From Regnicoccus_A sp014224355 (GTDB lineage Bacteria; Cyanobacteriota; Cyanobacteriia; PCC-6307; Cyanobiaceae): DNA of 64,000 nt. Position 1 is the stretch's first letter; every line of letters begins with the position of its first letter. Position numbers and translations under genes: made by a program. Of the stretch, positions 1 through 8,363 are shown piece after piece. Under the pieces are notes generated by a model. That model searched no databases. It worked only from the letters and a program-made list of their open reading frames with translations, and had not been told where the DNA came from. The DNA is taken from assembly GCF_050920705.1 (NCBI RefSeq), contig NZ_CP154799.1:2728001-2792000 (forward strand), given 5' to 3'.

Positions 1-36
1 CACATTGGGCAGACCCACGATTCCGGCTTTGAGCAT
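1..36 (-). CDS. ychF: YchF-type GTPase, N-terminal 12 codons only
   Basis: Only the first twelve codons lie in the window. Read on the minus strand from ATG at 36 they give MLKAGIVGLPNV, the start of the P-loop region of the Obg-like ATPase/GTPase YchF, which in the family continues GKSTLF. YchF is a ribosome-associated nucleotide hydrolase linked to translation and stress. It is divergent from the HlyD-type gene, with about 100 bp between the two starts. The identification rests on this near-invariant N-terminus, so it is good but partial. Confidence 0.75.
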   Translation of the reverse strand, partial: MLKAGIVGLPNV

Positions 37-139
37 GGCCGGAATCTAGACGGGACCCCCTCCAGGGCCTGAAGCCACAGTTGATGGCCCCACCAGGAAG
101 ACTGGTCGCAGCGAACGGAGCACGGCCATCGCCACGCGC

Positions 140-1456
140 ATGCTCGAACAACCCCCCACCCCGAAGCCGGCCCAGGCTCCGCTGAACCCCAGCGTGACCA
201 TGGGTGCTCCGGGAGATGGCGGCCTCACGTCGCGCCGCCAGCGGCGGCGCCGACTCGCCGCAGGGGCCGTGGCCCTGCTGGTGATTGTTGGTGGAGGTCT
301 CTTCTGGCAGCGGCAGCGGCAGGCCGCCAAGCGCAGCAACCTGGCCGATTTCACCGTGGTGGCCCAGCGGGGCACGCTCCCCGGGGTGGTCAGCGCCAGC
401 GGCGAGCTGGAAGCGGGACGCAGCGTGAACGTCAGCCCGAAGCGGGGCGGAGTTCTCGAATCACTGTTCGTGAATGAAGGTGATCGGGTCCGCCAGGGCC
501 AGCCCATCGCCCAGATGGACAGCGGTGACCTCCGAGAGCGGGAGCTGGAGCTGGAGGCCCAGGTGCGCCTGGCCGAGGCGGAGGAGCGTCGCGCCCGCTC
601 GGATTACGAACGCCGCGTGAAACTGTTTGAGGAAGGGGCGATCAGCGAGGACGACATCGTCTCCTTCCGCACCCGCGCGCTCACGGCCCGGGCCACCCTG
701 GATGTGGCCCGCAAGCGCTTCAACCAGCGAACGGTGGAGAGGGGTGAGCTCACAATCCGGGCCCCCTTCGACGGTCTGATCACCCAACGTTTCGCCGATC
801 CCGGCGCCTTCGTGACTCCCACCACCTCAGCCTCGGCCAACGCCGGCGCCTCCAGCTCCTCCGTGGTGGAACTAGCCCAGGGGCTTGAAGTGGTGGCCAA
901 GGTGCCCGAGAACGACATCGGCCGGATCAACATCGGACAGAGCGCCAGTGTGCGTGTGGATGCCTTCCCCGACCGTCGCTTCGCCGCACGGGTGATCCAG
1001 GTGGCGCCCCGGGCGGTCAAGAACAACAACGTCACCTCCTTCGAGGTGAAACTCGCCCTCACCGATCCCGACAATCTGCTGCGCATCGGCATGACCGCCG
1101 ACATCGACTTTCAGACCGGCAGCCTGCCTCCCCAGACCCTGGTGCCCACGGTGGCGGTGGTCACCGAAGACGGACGGCCTGGGGTTCTGCTGGTGGGGAA
1201 GGACAACCAGCCCCGCTTCCAGCCCGTCACCCTGGGCTCCAGCAGCGGTCGCAACACCCAGATCCTCACGGGCCTCGAGCAAGGCACCCGGGTGTTCATC
1301 GACCTCCCCCCTGGGCCAAGGAACCGCGCTCCTGAAGGCTGGCTGGCGCCGGAGCCGGGAACGACTCAACCCAGGAAGGCCCGAGTGGCCTCCAGGATCC
1401 GGCCGCTGGCGTGGCCGTCACCGAAGGGGTTATGGGCCTGGGCCATCGCCGCATAG
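140..1456 (+). CDS. HlyD/RND-type efflux periplasmic adaptor subunit, C-terminus probably frameshifted
   Basis: Membrane-fusion adaptor that would bridge an inner-membrane ABC or RND exporter to an outer-membrane channel. Residues about 1-38 are cytoplasmic and Arg-rich, one membrane anchor follows at about 39-56, then a biotinyl-lipoyl-like half motif (GGVLESLFVNEGDRV), a coiled-coil hairpin at about 127-195, and beta-barrel segments. No transporter partner is adjacent; the MacB-like ATPase at 44035 is far away. The literal frame runs to 1456 and overlaps the convergent wecB by about 90 bp. One extra C in the C6 run at 1306-1311 would instead give FIDLPPWAKEPRS and a stop at 1333-1335, which removes the overlap and is the likelier end. 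Confidence 0.85.
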   Translation: MLEQPPTPKPAQAPLNPSVTMGAPGDGGLTSRRQRRRRLAAGAVALLVIVGGGLFWQRQRQAAKRSNLADFTVVAQRGTLPGVVSASGELEAGRSVNVSPKRGGVLESLFVNEGDRVRQGQPIAQMDSGDLRERELELEAQVRLAEAEERRARSDYERRVKLFEEGAISEDDIVSFRTRALTARATLDVARKRFNQRTVERGELTIRAPFDGLITQRFADPGAFVTPTTSASANAGASSSSVVELAQGLEVVAKVPENDIGRINIGQSASVRVDAFPDRRFAARVIQVAPRAVKNNNVTSFEVKLALTDPDNLLRIGMTADIDFQTGSLPPQTLVPTVAVVTEDGRPGVLLVGKDNQPRFQPVTLGSSSGRNTQILTGLEQGTRVFIDLPPGPRNRAPEGWLAPEPGTTQPRKARVASRIRPLAWPSPKGLWAWAIAA

Positions 1457-2478
1457 GCCACCGGATCATCCAGCAGCAGGCTGGCTTCAGTCACGATCGC
1501 CTCGCTGTCGGTGCCGATCAGCCGGGCCGTTCCAGCGGTGACCGCCTCGGGCCGCTCCGTGGTGCGCCGCAGCACCAGCACCGGCTTCCCCAGGGCCGGG
1601 GCTTCTTCCTGCAGGCCACCGGAATCGGAGAGCAGCAGGGTGCAGCCCCGGATCGCACCCACCAGCCGGTCGTAATCGAGCGGCTCACAGAGCACAGCAC
1701 GGGGATGGTCGCCCAGCAGTTCCTGCAGCGGCTCGCGCACGGTGGGGTTGCGGTGCAAGGGCAGCAGAAGGGCCGTATCGGGATGGCGATCCAGTAGCTG
1801 GCGGAACCCCTCTCCGATGCTGGTGAGGCGCTCTCCCCAGTTCTCACGGCGGTGGACGGTGGCCAGGATCACCCGCTGACGCTCCCAGTCGAGGCCTGGA
1901 AACTGGGGCAAGGGGGCCGTGGCGGCCATCAGCAGCAGCGCATCGATCACGGTGTTTCCCGTGACCAGAATCTCCCCCACCACACCGGAAGCCTTCAGGT
2001 TCGCCTCGGAGACGCCGGTGGGGGCGAAGTGCAGCTGGGCCACCTGGGAAATCAGGCGGCGGTTGGCCTCCTCCGGGAAGGGGTCAAGCAGATTGTCCGT
2101 GCGCAACCCGGCCTCCACATGGCCCACGGGGATCTGCTCGTAAAAGGCGGCCAGAGCCGAGGCGAAGGCGGTGGTGGTGTCGCCCTGCACCAGCACCAGC
2201 GCCGGGCGGTGCTCCAGGAACTCTTCCCGCAATCCCTGCAGAGCCGCGCAGGTGACATGGGTGAGGGTCTGCTTCGGGGCCATCAGGGCCAGATCGCGAT
2301 CGGGGGTGAGCCCGAAGAGATCCATCACCTGGGCCACCATCTCCCGGTGCTGACCGGTGAGCACCACCCGTGTGCGGAAGCCCGGATCGCGCTGAAACGC
2401 CAGAATCACCGGCGCCAGTTTGATCGCTTCGGGCCGGGTGCCCAGCACGATGCTCACGAGCGGTGCGGTGGCGTTCAA
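1366..2478 (-). CDS. wecB: UDP-N-acetylglucosamine 2-epimerase (non-hydrolysing)
   Basis: Interconverts UDP-GlcNAc and UDP-ManNAc, supplying ManNAc-type sugars for surface polysaccharide. The 370-residue length is normal. Family motifs include VLGTRPEAIKLAPVI at the N-terminus, HVEAGLRT, FPEEANRR, TVHRRENWG and the UDP-binding LLSDSGGLQEEAPALGKPV with TERPE. The start is uncertain: the frame opens with TTG at 2478, and a GTG at 2457 is also possible. It is divergent from pilT and convergent with the HlyD-type gene. No other polysaccharide genes are adjacent, so the end product cannot be told. Confidence 0.92.
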   Translation of the reverse strand: MNATAPLVSIVLGTRPEAIKLAPVILAFQRDPGFRTRVVLTGQHREMVAQVMDLFGLTPDRDLALMAPKQTLTHVTCAALQGLREEFLEHRPALVLVQGDTTTAFASALAAFYEQIPVGHVEAGLRTDNLLDPFPEEANRRLISQVAQLHFAPTGVSEANLKASGVVGEILVTGNTVIDALLLMAATAPLPQFPGLDWERQRVILATVHRRENWGERLTSIGEGFRQLLDRHPDTALLLPLHRNPTVREPLQELLGDHPRAVLCEPLDYDRLVGAIRGCTLLLSDSGGLQEEAPALGKPVLVLRRTTERPEAVTAGTARLIGTDSEAIVTEASLLLDDPVAYAAMAQAHNPFGDGHASGRILEATRAFLG

Positions 2479-2618
2479 GGAGCCGTGGCGGTGGCGGGGA
2501 TCCTAGGGAAGCGACCTGGGGGCCTCCACATGACAGGGCAGCTGTTTCGGGCAATGCTGAGCTCACTGGCCGCACCTCAGCCGTGAACCCGATCGAGAGC
2601 CCAGGTACTCCCCTGGCC

Positions 2619-3785
2619 ATGGCCGCCACCCGATCAAACCCAGTCCCTCCACCACCCCCACCGGCTCCCCCGGCACCTGCCCCCGCCGTTGCGGCTCCCC
2701 AAAGGCCTGACTTCGGCGATCTGCCGGCCAGCCTCGAGGAGATCGTGGCCATCGCTGAAGCCAGCGGCTACTCCGATGTGCACATCAGCGTGGGGGAATC
2801 ACCCCGGTACCGCCACCTGGGGGTGATGCTGCAGACGGGATGGCCGATCACCGACCAGGAGCAGTTCTGGCGCTGGCTGAGTGAAATCCTGCCGCCCACC
2901 CAGCTCGATCGCTTCCGCCACGACCTTGACATCGACGCAGCGCATGCCTTCCCCTTCGCGCGGATCCGCATCAACCTGCTGGAGAGCCTGCGGGGACCGG
3001 CCATGGTGCTGCGGCTGATCCCCCTGATGGCGCCGACCCTGGATCAGCTCTCGATGCCGGCAGTGCTGAAGGAGCTGGCCACCTACCCCAAGGGACTGGT
3101 GCTGATGACCGGTCCCACCGGCTGCGGCAAGAGCACCACCTTGGCGGCGATGATCGACTGGATCAACCGGACTGCGGCCAAACACGTCATCACGATCGAA
3201 GACCCGGTCGAATTCGTGCACACCAGCAACACCTGCCTGATCCGCCAGCGCGAGGTGGGCCGTCACACCAAACAGTTCCACACCGCCCTGCGGGCGGCGC
3301 TCCGGGAAGATCCCGATGTGATCCTGATCGGCGAAATCCGTGACCGTGACACGCTCTCCACCGCCCTCGAAGCGGCCCAGACCGGTCACCTGGTTTTCGG
3401 CACGCTTCACACCAACTCAGCCGTGCGCTCGGTGGATCGGGTGATGGGCCTGTTTCCGCCTGAAAGCAAGGAGCAGATGCGCCGGGAGCTGGCGGAATCC
3501 CTGCTGGCGGTGATCTCCCAGGGGCTGATCCGGACCCGGGATGGTGGACGCCTGGCCTACCACGATCTACTCGTGAACACCGAAGCCTGCCGCGACTACA
3601 TCCAGCGGGGCGACCTCGACGAAGTGGAGCAGATCATGGCGCGCAGCGCATTCGACGGGATGCAGACGATCAACCAATCGCTGGCTGCACTGGTGGAAGC
3701 GGGACAGGTGGAGCCCGAGGAAGCTCTCACCCACAGCCTGAAGCCGAACGAACTGGCCCAGACCCTGCGCGGACGCATCAGCTGA
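2619..3785 (+). CDS. pilT: Type IV pilus retraction ATPase PilT-like
   Basis: Secretion ATPase that would power retraction of type IV pili at the cytoplasmic face. After a Pro/Ala-rich linker (residues about 8-28) comes the N-terminal domain, then Walker A GPTGCGKSTT (about 163), the Asp box ITIEDPVEFVH, Walker B VILIGEIRD (about 233) and the His box TGHLVFGTLHTNSA. ATG 2619 was chosen; GTG 2583 in the same frame is an alternative, and the longest frame reaches back into wecB. About 388 residues, slightly longer than typical PilT because of the Pro-rich head. No pilB, pilC or pilin genes are in the window. PilU-type function cannot be excluded. Confidence 0.88.
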   Translation: MAATRSNPVPPPPPPAPPAPAPAVAAPQRPDFGDLPASLEEIVAIAEASGYSDVHISVGESPRYRHLGVMLQTGWPITDQEQFWRWLSEILPPTQLDRFRHDLDIDAAHAFPFARIRINLLESLRGPAMVLRLIPLMAPTLDQLSMPAVLKELATYPKGLVLMTGPTGCGKSTTLAAMIDWINRTAAKHVITIEDPVEFVHTSNTCLIRQREVGRHTKQFHTALRAALREDPDVILIGEIRDRDTLSTALEAAQTGHLVFGTLHTNSAVRSVDRVMGLFPPESKEQMRRELAESLLAVISQGLIRTRDGGRLAYHDLLVNTEACRDYIQRGDLDEVEQIMARSAFDGMQTINQSLAALVEAGQVEPEEALTHSLKPNELAQTLRGRIS

Positions 3786-3800
3786 TGGATGGTCGGCTGC

Positions 3801-3983
3801 TCAGGAGCCGGCGACCAGTCGGATCAGCAGCAGACTGGCCAATCCCAGGGACAGGCCGAGCATGGCCAGACGTCCGTTCCAGATCTCGGCCTGGGGGGTG
3901 AAACCTCGGCGCCAGGCGTTGAGTTCCTGGGGGTCAACGTCGACGGGCTCGAGCCGGTTCTCGCTGATCTCAGCAGGGGCCAT
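3801..3983 (-). CDS. High-light-inducible protein (Hli/Scp), single-helix chlorophyll-binding
   Basis: Small one-helix protein of the light-harvesting superfamily; family members bind chlorophyll and carotenoid and protect photosystem assembly under high light. The core shows WRRGFTPQAEIWNGRLAMLG, the canonical ExxNGRxAM helix, followed by a hydrophobic stretch to the C-terminus. ATG at 3983 gives 60 residues, a normal length; the frame can extend 18 codons upstream to 4037, which looks unlike coding sequence. It lies tail-to-tail with pilT and downstream of tsaD on the same strand. Confidence 0.88.
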   Translation of the reverse strand: MAPAEISENRLEPVDVDPQELNAWRRGFTPQAEIWNGRLAMLGLSLGLASLLLIRLVAGS

Positions 3984-4033
3984 CTGTTCTCGTCCCAAGA
4001 CAGAGTTGAAACACTGTAAAGGCGTTAACAGCC

Positions 4034-5079
4034 TCACCGCGTTTCGTAAAGGCGAGAGGCCTCCTCAAGTGGAAGACGCGCCATCACCCCCAGATCGGTG
4101 CCACTGCGGGCCCCGCTGGCCAGCCGGGCGGCGGCAGCCACGCCGATCATGGCGGCGTTGTCGGTGCAGTAAGCCAGGGGAGCGACGCGCCACTGGAGGC
4201 CCAGGGCGCCGCAGCGCTCCTCCATTAACTGCCGCAGCCTGCGGTTCGCCGCCACACCACCCACCAGCACCACGGTTTCCAGCCCCTGATCCTGGGCGCA
4301 GCGGCAGCTGCGCTCAACCAGCACCTCCCCCACCACCCGCTCGAAACTGGCGGCGATGTCGGCCACGGGCAGGTCACGAGGGTCCTGCTCCAGGCGCTGG
4401 ACCAGGCGCAGCACCGCGGTCTTGAGGCCACTGAAGCTGAAGTCGTAGGGATGAAAGCCGCCCTGAGACCGGGAGACCCTGCCCTTGGGCAAGGAGAAGC
4501 GTCCGGGATCACCGGAAGCCGCCGCGGCCTGAATCGCGGGGCCGCCGGGATAGCCGAGCCCCAGCAGCCTCGCCACCTTGTCGAAGGCTTCACCGGCGGC
4601 GTCGTCGTGGCTGCGGCCGAGCCGCTGGTAGACCCCGACCTCCTCCACCCGCACCAGCTCGGTATGACCACCGCTCACCAGCAGCACCAGGCAGGGACCG
4701 GCCGGCAGAGGCTCCCCGAGCTGCACCGAGCAGAGGTGTCCCTCCAGGTGATGCACCCCCAGGAACGGCAGATCGTGCAGCCGGGCGAGGGTACGGCCGG
4801 TGATCGAACCCACCAGCAGAGCCCCCACCAGCCCCGGCGCGACCGTGGCGGCGATGCCATCGAGTTCGGCGTAACTCAGGGACGACTCCGCCATCACCCG
4901 CTCCACCAGCTGAGGCAGAGCCTCCACGTGGCGCCGGGAGGCGATTTCCGGCACCACTCCCCCCAGCGGGCATGCTCCTCGACCTGGGAGGCCACGGCGC
5001 TGGCCAGCACCGTGCAATCGCGCACAATCGCAGCCGCTGACTCGTCACAACTTGTTTCGAGGGCCAGAACGCTGGGCAT
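4034..5079 (-). pseudogene. tsaD: tRNA N6-threonylcarbamoyladenosine transferase TsaD, frame broken once
   Basis: TsaD transfers threonylcarbamoyl from TC-AMP to A37 of ANN-decoding tRNAs and is usually essential. The N-terminal half starts at ATG 5079 with MPSVLALETSCDESAAAIV and reads well to QVEEHARWG. The rest continues in another frame from GVVPEIASRRHVEALP through the metal-binding HHLEGHL, VSGGHTELV, FSFSGLKTAV and GGVAANRRL motifs to the end. The switch falls on the C6 run at 4959-4964; one extra base restores a continuous protein of about 348 residues, the normal length. I infer a homopolymer error rather than true loss. It is divergent from psaF. Confidence 0.9.
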
Positions 5080-5117
5080 CGGCTCCCGGGAAGTCCCCTA
5101 CTGTCCGCCAGTGACAT

Positions 5118-5133
5118 CCTGCCTTCCGGCAGG
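5118..5133 (+). promoter_or_regulatory. Short perfect hairpin in the psaF leader
   Basis: CCTGCC-TTCC-GGCAGG forms a perfect 6-bp stem with a 4-nt loop, followed by CCTTTTCCCC, and ends about 23 nt before the psaF ATG. It lies in a divergent region, so it is not needed as a terminator for tsaD. It could be an attenuator or mRNA-stability element in the psaF leader. This is seen by eye only and the function is speculative. Confidence 0.3.
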
Positions 5134-5156
5134 CCTTTTCCCCGGAACCGGACACG

Positions 5157-5636
5157 ATGCGCCGTCTTTTCGCCGTTCTGATTTCCGCCTTGCTGCTGTT
5201 CGGGTTCGCCTCCGTGGCCAACGCCGACGTGGCCGGGCTCACCCCCTGCGCTGAGAGCCCACGCTTCCAGCAACGGGCCAGCGCCGCGGCAACGCCGCAG
5301 GCCCAGGCCCGCTTCGAGATGTACAGCCAGGCCGTTTGCGGCCCCGATGGTCTCCCCCACCTGATCGTGGACGGACGCTGGAGCCATGCGGGCGATTTCA
5401 TGATCCCCGGCATCGCTTTCCTCTACATCGCCGGCTGCATCGGCTGGGCTGGTCGTTCCTATCTGCAGGCCATCCGTGGCAGCAAGGACGCCACCATGCG
5501 TGAGATCCAGATCGATCTGCCCCTCGCCCTCAAGAGCACCCTGGCTGCCGCCACCTGGCCCTTGGCCGCCTTCGGCGAGTTCACCAGCGGCAAGCTGCTG
5601 GAGTCGGACAACAAAGTCACTGTCTCTCCGCGCTGA
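5157..5636 (+). CDS. psaF: Photosystem I reaction centre subunit III (PsaF)
   Basis: PsaF is a lumen-exposed PSI subunit that helps dock plastocyanin or cytochrome c6. The 159-residue precursor has a signal peptide ending near SVANA (about residue 23), the mature start DVAGLTPC, then the conserved region PHLIVDGRWSHAGDFMIPG leading into a membrane helix (FLYIAGCIGWAGRSYL) and a second hydrophobic part near STLAAATWPLAAFGE. Both expected cysteines are present. psaJ follows 60 bp downstream and the pair ends at a hairpin terminator, giving a classic psaFJ unit. Confidence 0.97.
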   Translation: MRRLFAVLISALLLFGFASVANADVAGLTPCAESPRFQQRASAAATPQAQARFEMYSQAVCGPDGLPHLIVDGRWSHAGDFMIPGIAFLYIAGCIGWAGRSYLQAIRGSKDATMREIQIDLPLALKSTLAAATWPLAAFGEFTSGKLLESDNKVTVSPR

Positions 5637-5696
5637 GCCGCTCCCTCCCCAGCCGCACCACCCCACCTTCTCAAGACCCCGACCGGGGATGCCTCC

Positions 5697-5813
5697 ATGA
5701 AGAAATTCCTGACCACCGCCCCGGTGTTCGCCGCCATCTGGTTCACGATCACCGCAGGGATCATGATCGAATTCAACCGCTTCTTCCCCGACCTGCTCTT
5801 TCATCCGCTCTGA
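5697..5813 (+). CDS. psaJ: Photosystem I reaction centre subunit IX (PsaJ)
   Basis: A 38-codon gene beginning MKKFLTTAPVFAAIWFT and ending FFPDLLFHPL. It has one hydrophobic helix and the acidic/aromatic pattern (IEFNRFFPD) typical of PsaJ, a small PSI subunit that stabilises PsaF. It lies 60 bp after psaF on the same strand and is followed by an intrinsic terminator. Length and sequence match the family closely. Confidence 0.95.
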   Translation: MKKFLTTAPVFAAIWFTITAGIMIEFNRFFPDLLFHPL

Positions 5814-5877
5814 ATCAGGAGCACAACGAGCAACGAGCACTGCCAAGCCGGTTTCTCGGCTTGGCCGGAGCGATGAG

Positions 5878-5898
5878 CGGCCCGAGAGGGCCGTTTTT
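5878..5898 (+). terminator. Rho-independent terminator of psaFJ
   Basis: CGGCCC-GAGA-GGGCCG is a perfect 6-bp GC stem with a GAGA tetraloop, directly followed by TTTTT. It sits 65 bp after the psaJ stop and just before the 3' end of the convergent gmk. A second inverted repeat, GCCAAGCCG/CGGCTTGGC, lies immediately upstream at about 5842-5864. This is the clearest intrinsic terminator in the window. Confidence 0.85.
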
Positions 5899-5929
5899 GT
5901 TGGCGAAAAGCCACCTGGATGGGTCTGAA

Positions 5930-6496
5930 TCAGCCGAGGTTGAGCAACGCCTCCAGGCTGGAGATCGCCTGCTCCAGATCGCCGTTCACCAGCACCGCAT
6001 CGAATTCCGTTTCAGCCTCGAGCTCCTGGTGGGCGCGAGCGAGCCGCCGCTGGATGGCCTCCTCCAGCTCGGTGCCGCGTCCCCGGATGCGCCGCTCCAG
6101 CTCCTCGAAGCTGGGGGGCTTGATGAAGACCTGAAACCCTGCCGGAAAACTGCGCCGCACCTGACGGGCCCCCTCCAGCTCGATCTCCAGCAACACCGGT
6201 TGTCCCTGGGCCAGATGCTCTTCCACCGGACCCCGCGGCGTGCCGTAGAGGTTGCCGGCGAACTCGGCCCACTCCAGGAAGCCACCGGCCTGAACCTGGG
6301 TCTCGAAGCGCTCGCGATCCAGAAACCGGTAGGTCACCCCATCGATCTCACCGGGCCTGGGCGTCCGGGTGGTCGCCGACACCGACAGCCAGAGGGAGGG
6401 ATGCCGCTGCAACAGCGCGTCCACCAGCGTGCCCTTGCCCACGCCGCTGGGACCGCTGATCACAGTGAGCCGTCCTGGCGTTGAAGGCGAACCCAT
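5930..6496 (-). CDS. gmk: Guanylate kinase
   Basis: Phosphorylates GMP to GDP in nucleotide salvage and synthesis. From ATG 6496 the 188-residue protein starts MGSPSTPGRLTVISGPSGVG with the P-loop SGPSGVGKGT, then the GMP-binding stretch SVSATTRTPRPGEIDGVTY, followed by FLEWAEFAGNLYGTP and ELEGARQVRRSFP. Length is typical. A much longer frame upstream is a shadow of the opposing rqcH and was not used. Divergent from rqcH with about 65 bp between starts. Confidence 0.96.
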   Translation of the reverse strand: MGSPSTPGRLTVISGPSGVGKGTLVDALLQRHPSLWLSVSATTRTPRPGEIDGVTYRFLDRERFETQVQAGGFLEWAEFAGNLYGTPRGPVEEHLAQGQPVLLEIELEGARQVRRSFPAGFQVFIKPPSFEELERRIRGRGTELEEAIQRRLARAHQELEAETEFDAVLVNGDLEQAISSLEALLNLG

Positions 6497-6562
6497 GGGG
6501 AGCTTCGGCTGGCCAGCAGAGTAGAGGCCCCAACCGCACGCTCCGGCGTGGAGCGGCAGCCC

Positions 6563-8363
6563 ATGGCGCCCCAGACCCAGCCAGCCGTCGCCATCCAGGC
6601 CATGGACCTCACCACCCTGCGGGCGGTGCTGGCGGAGTTGCGTCCCGAGCTGGTGCCGGCCCGCTTCGAGAAGGCCCAGCAGAGCGATCCCCACACCCTG
6701 CAACTGGGACTGCGGACCCTTCGGGGGCTGCGCTGGCTGGAGATCAGCTGGCTGGCGCAGGCTCCACGCCTGGTGGCCATCGATCCACCGCCGAAGCAGG
6801 GGGACGGCAGCACCCTGGCCCGCGTGTTGCAGCACGGCCTGGCGGGGCTGGCCCTGGTGGCGATCGAGCAGGAGGGCTTCGAGCGGGTGGTGGATCTTCA
6901 TTTCGCGCCCCGGCCAGGGGAGCCCAGTGGCCGCCGCCTGGTGGTGGAGCTGATGGGCCGCCACAGCAACGTGTTCCTGCTTGACGCCCAGGGACGGGTG
7001 GTGAGCCTGGCCCGCCAGGTGCGGGAGCAGCAGTCAAGGTTGCGGCCGATCACCAGTGGCTCCACCTATGTGCGCCCTCCGGCCCTGCAGTCGGATCCTC
7101 CAAGCCTTGAGGAGCCCAACGGGCGCTGGCAGCGGCGACTGCAGCTGGTGCCGGTATCCCTGCGCCAGGCCCTGCAGCAGACCTACCAGGGGATCAGTCC
7201 GGCCCTGGCACGGCAACTTGCCGGTGAGGAGCCCGAGGCGGCGGGGGCGCTGCTGGCCCAGCCGGTGTGCTCCCTCACTCAGGAGCAATGGGATCAGCTC
7301 TGGGGTCGCTGGCAGCGCTGGCTGCAGGACCTGGAGCAGGAGCGCTTCGGCTGGGGAGTGGATGACTCCAGCAGCAGCGCTGGCAGCTCAAGCCACTTCC
7401 GCTGCTGGGGAACGGCCAGCAGCGGCCCCGTGAACGCTCCCCTGGCGGCTTACTACCACCAGCGGCTGGGACAGGGGGAGCTGCAGCGGCGCCGCCAGAG
7501 CCTGCAGCTGAAGCTGCTCGCCGCCAGGGAGCGTGAAGAACGCCAGCTCCAGCAGCAGCAGACCCTGCTCGCTCAGGTGGAGAGCGGTGATGATCTGCGC
7601 CGGCGCGCCGATGCCCTGCTCTGCCTGGCTGCCCCCAGCCGTGACCAGGTGGCCGAGGCCCAGGCCCTCTACCGGCAAGCCCGGCGGCTGCGGCGCTCGG
7701 TGGCCTCGATCACTCCCCGGCTGGAGCTGCATCAGCGGCAGCTGGAGCGGATTGACGCCAGCCTGGCCTTCCTTTCCCTGCATGGCACTGAGATCGTCCC
7801 CGGCCGAAGCCACCAGGCCGGAGCACTCAAGGAGGCCCTGAGCCAGCTGGAGGCCCTCGAACAGGAAAGCGAGGAGCTGCTCACCAGGGGAGGCCGCGAT
7901 GGTCGCCCCCTCCCCCCGGCGCGGTCCCCCCCCAAATTCCGCAGCAGGAACACCATCACCCCTGGAGCTGCTCACTCCCGGCGGCCTGCGGGTGCAGGTG
8001 GGCCGCAATCACCGCCAGAACGAGTGGATCAGCCTGCGCCAGGCCCGCCGCGGTGACCTCTGGTTCCATGCCCAGGAGTGCCCGGGCAGTCATGTGATGC
8101 TCAAGTCCTCGGTGGCTGCGGCGGCAGAGGAGGACCTTCAGCTGGCTGCTGATCTGGCTGCCCACTTCAGCCGTGCCCGTCACAATGGGCGGGTGCCGGT
8201 TCTGAAGGTGCCCTGCGATCAGCTGCAACGAATCGCCGGTGCCGCTGCAGGCACTGTGACCCACAGGGGAGGGGAGGTGGTCTGGGCTTCGCCGGAGCGG
8301 GCTGCCCACTGGCTCGCCGCGGCGGAATCCCTGCCTAAGGTCCCAGCGGAGCCAGGGCCATGA
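6563..8363 (+). pseudogene. rqcH: RqcH/NFACT (FbpA-like) ribosome quality-control protein, frame broken once
   Basis: NFACT proteins (bacterial RqcH, eukaryotic NEMF) bind stalled large ribosomal subunits and add alanine tails. The N-terminal NFACT-N domain begins MDLTTLRAVLAELRPELVPA, and a long Gln/Arg-rich coiled coil follows. The C-terminal NFACT-R domain (VQVGRNHRQNEWISLRQARR, DLWFHAQECPGSHVML) is in another frame. The switch maps to the C8 run at 7926-7933; removing one C gives ARSPPNSAAGTPSPLELLTP and a continuous protein of about 600 residues. ATG 6563 or 6602 are both possible starts. The stop overlaps tatC by ATGA. Confidence 0.82.

Noticed and set aside
7926..7933. All poly-C runs longer than six being collapsed in the assembly
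   Set aside because: Seven-C runs occur inside intact genes (near 33421, 34080 and 31821), so collapse is not systematic even if some runs are wrong.
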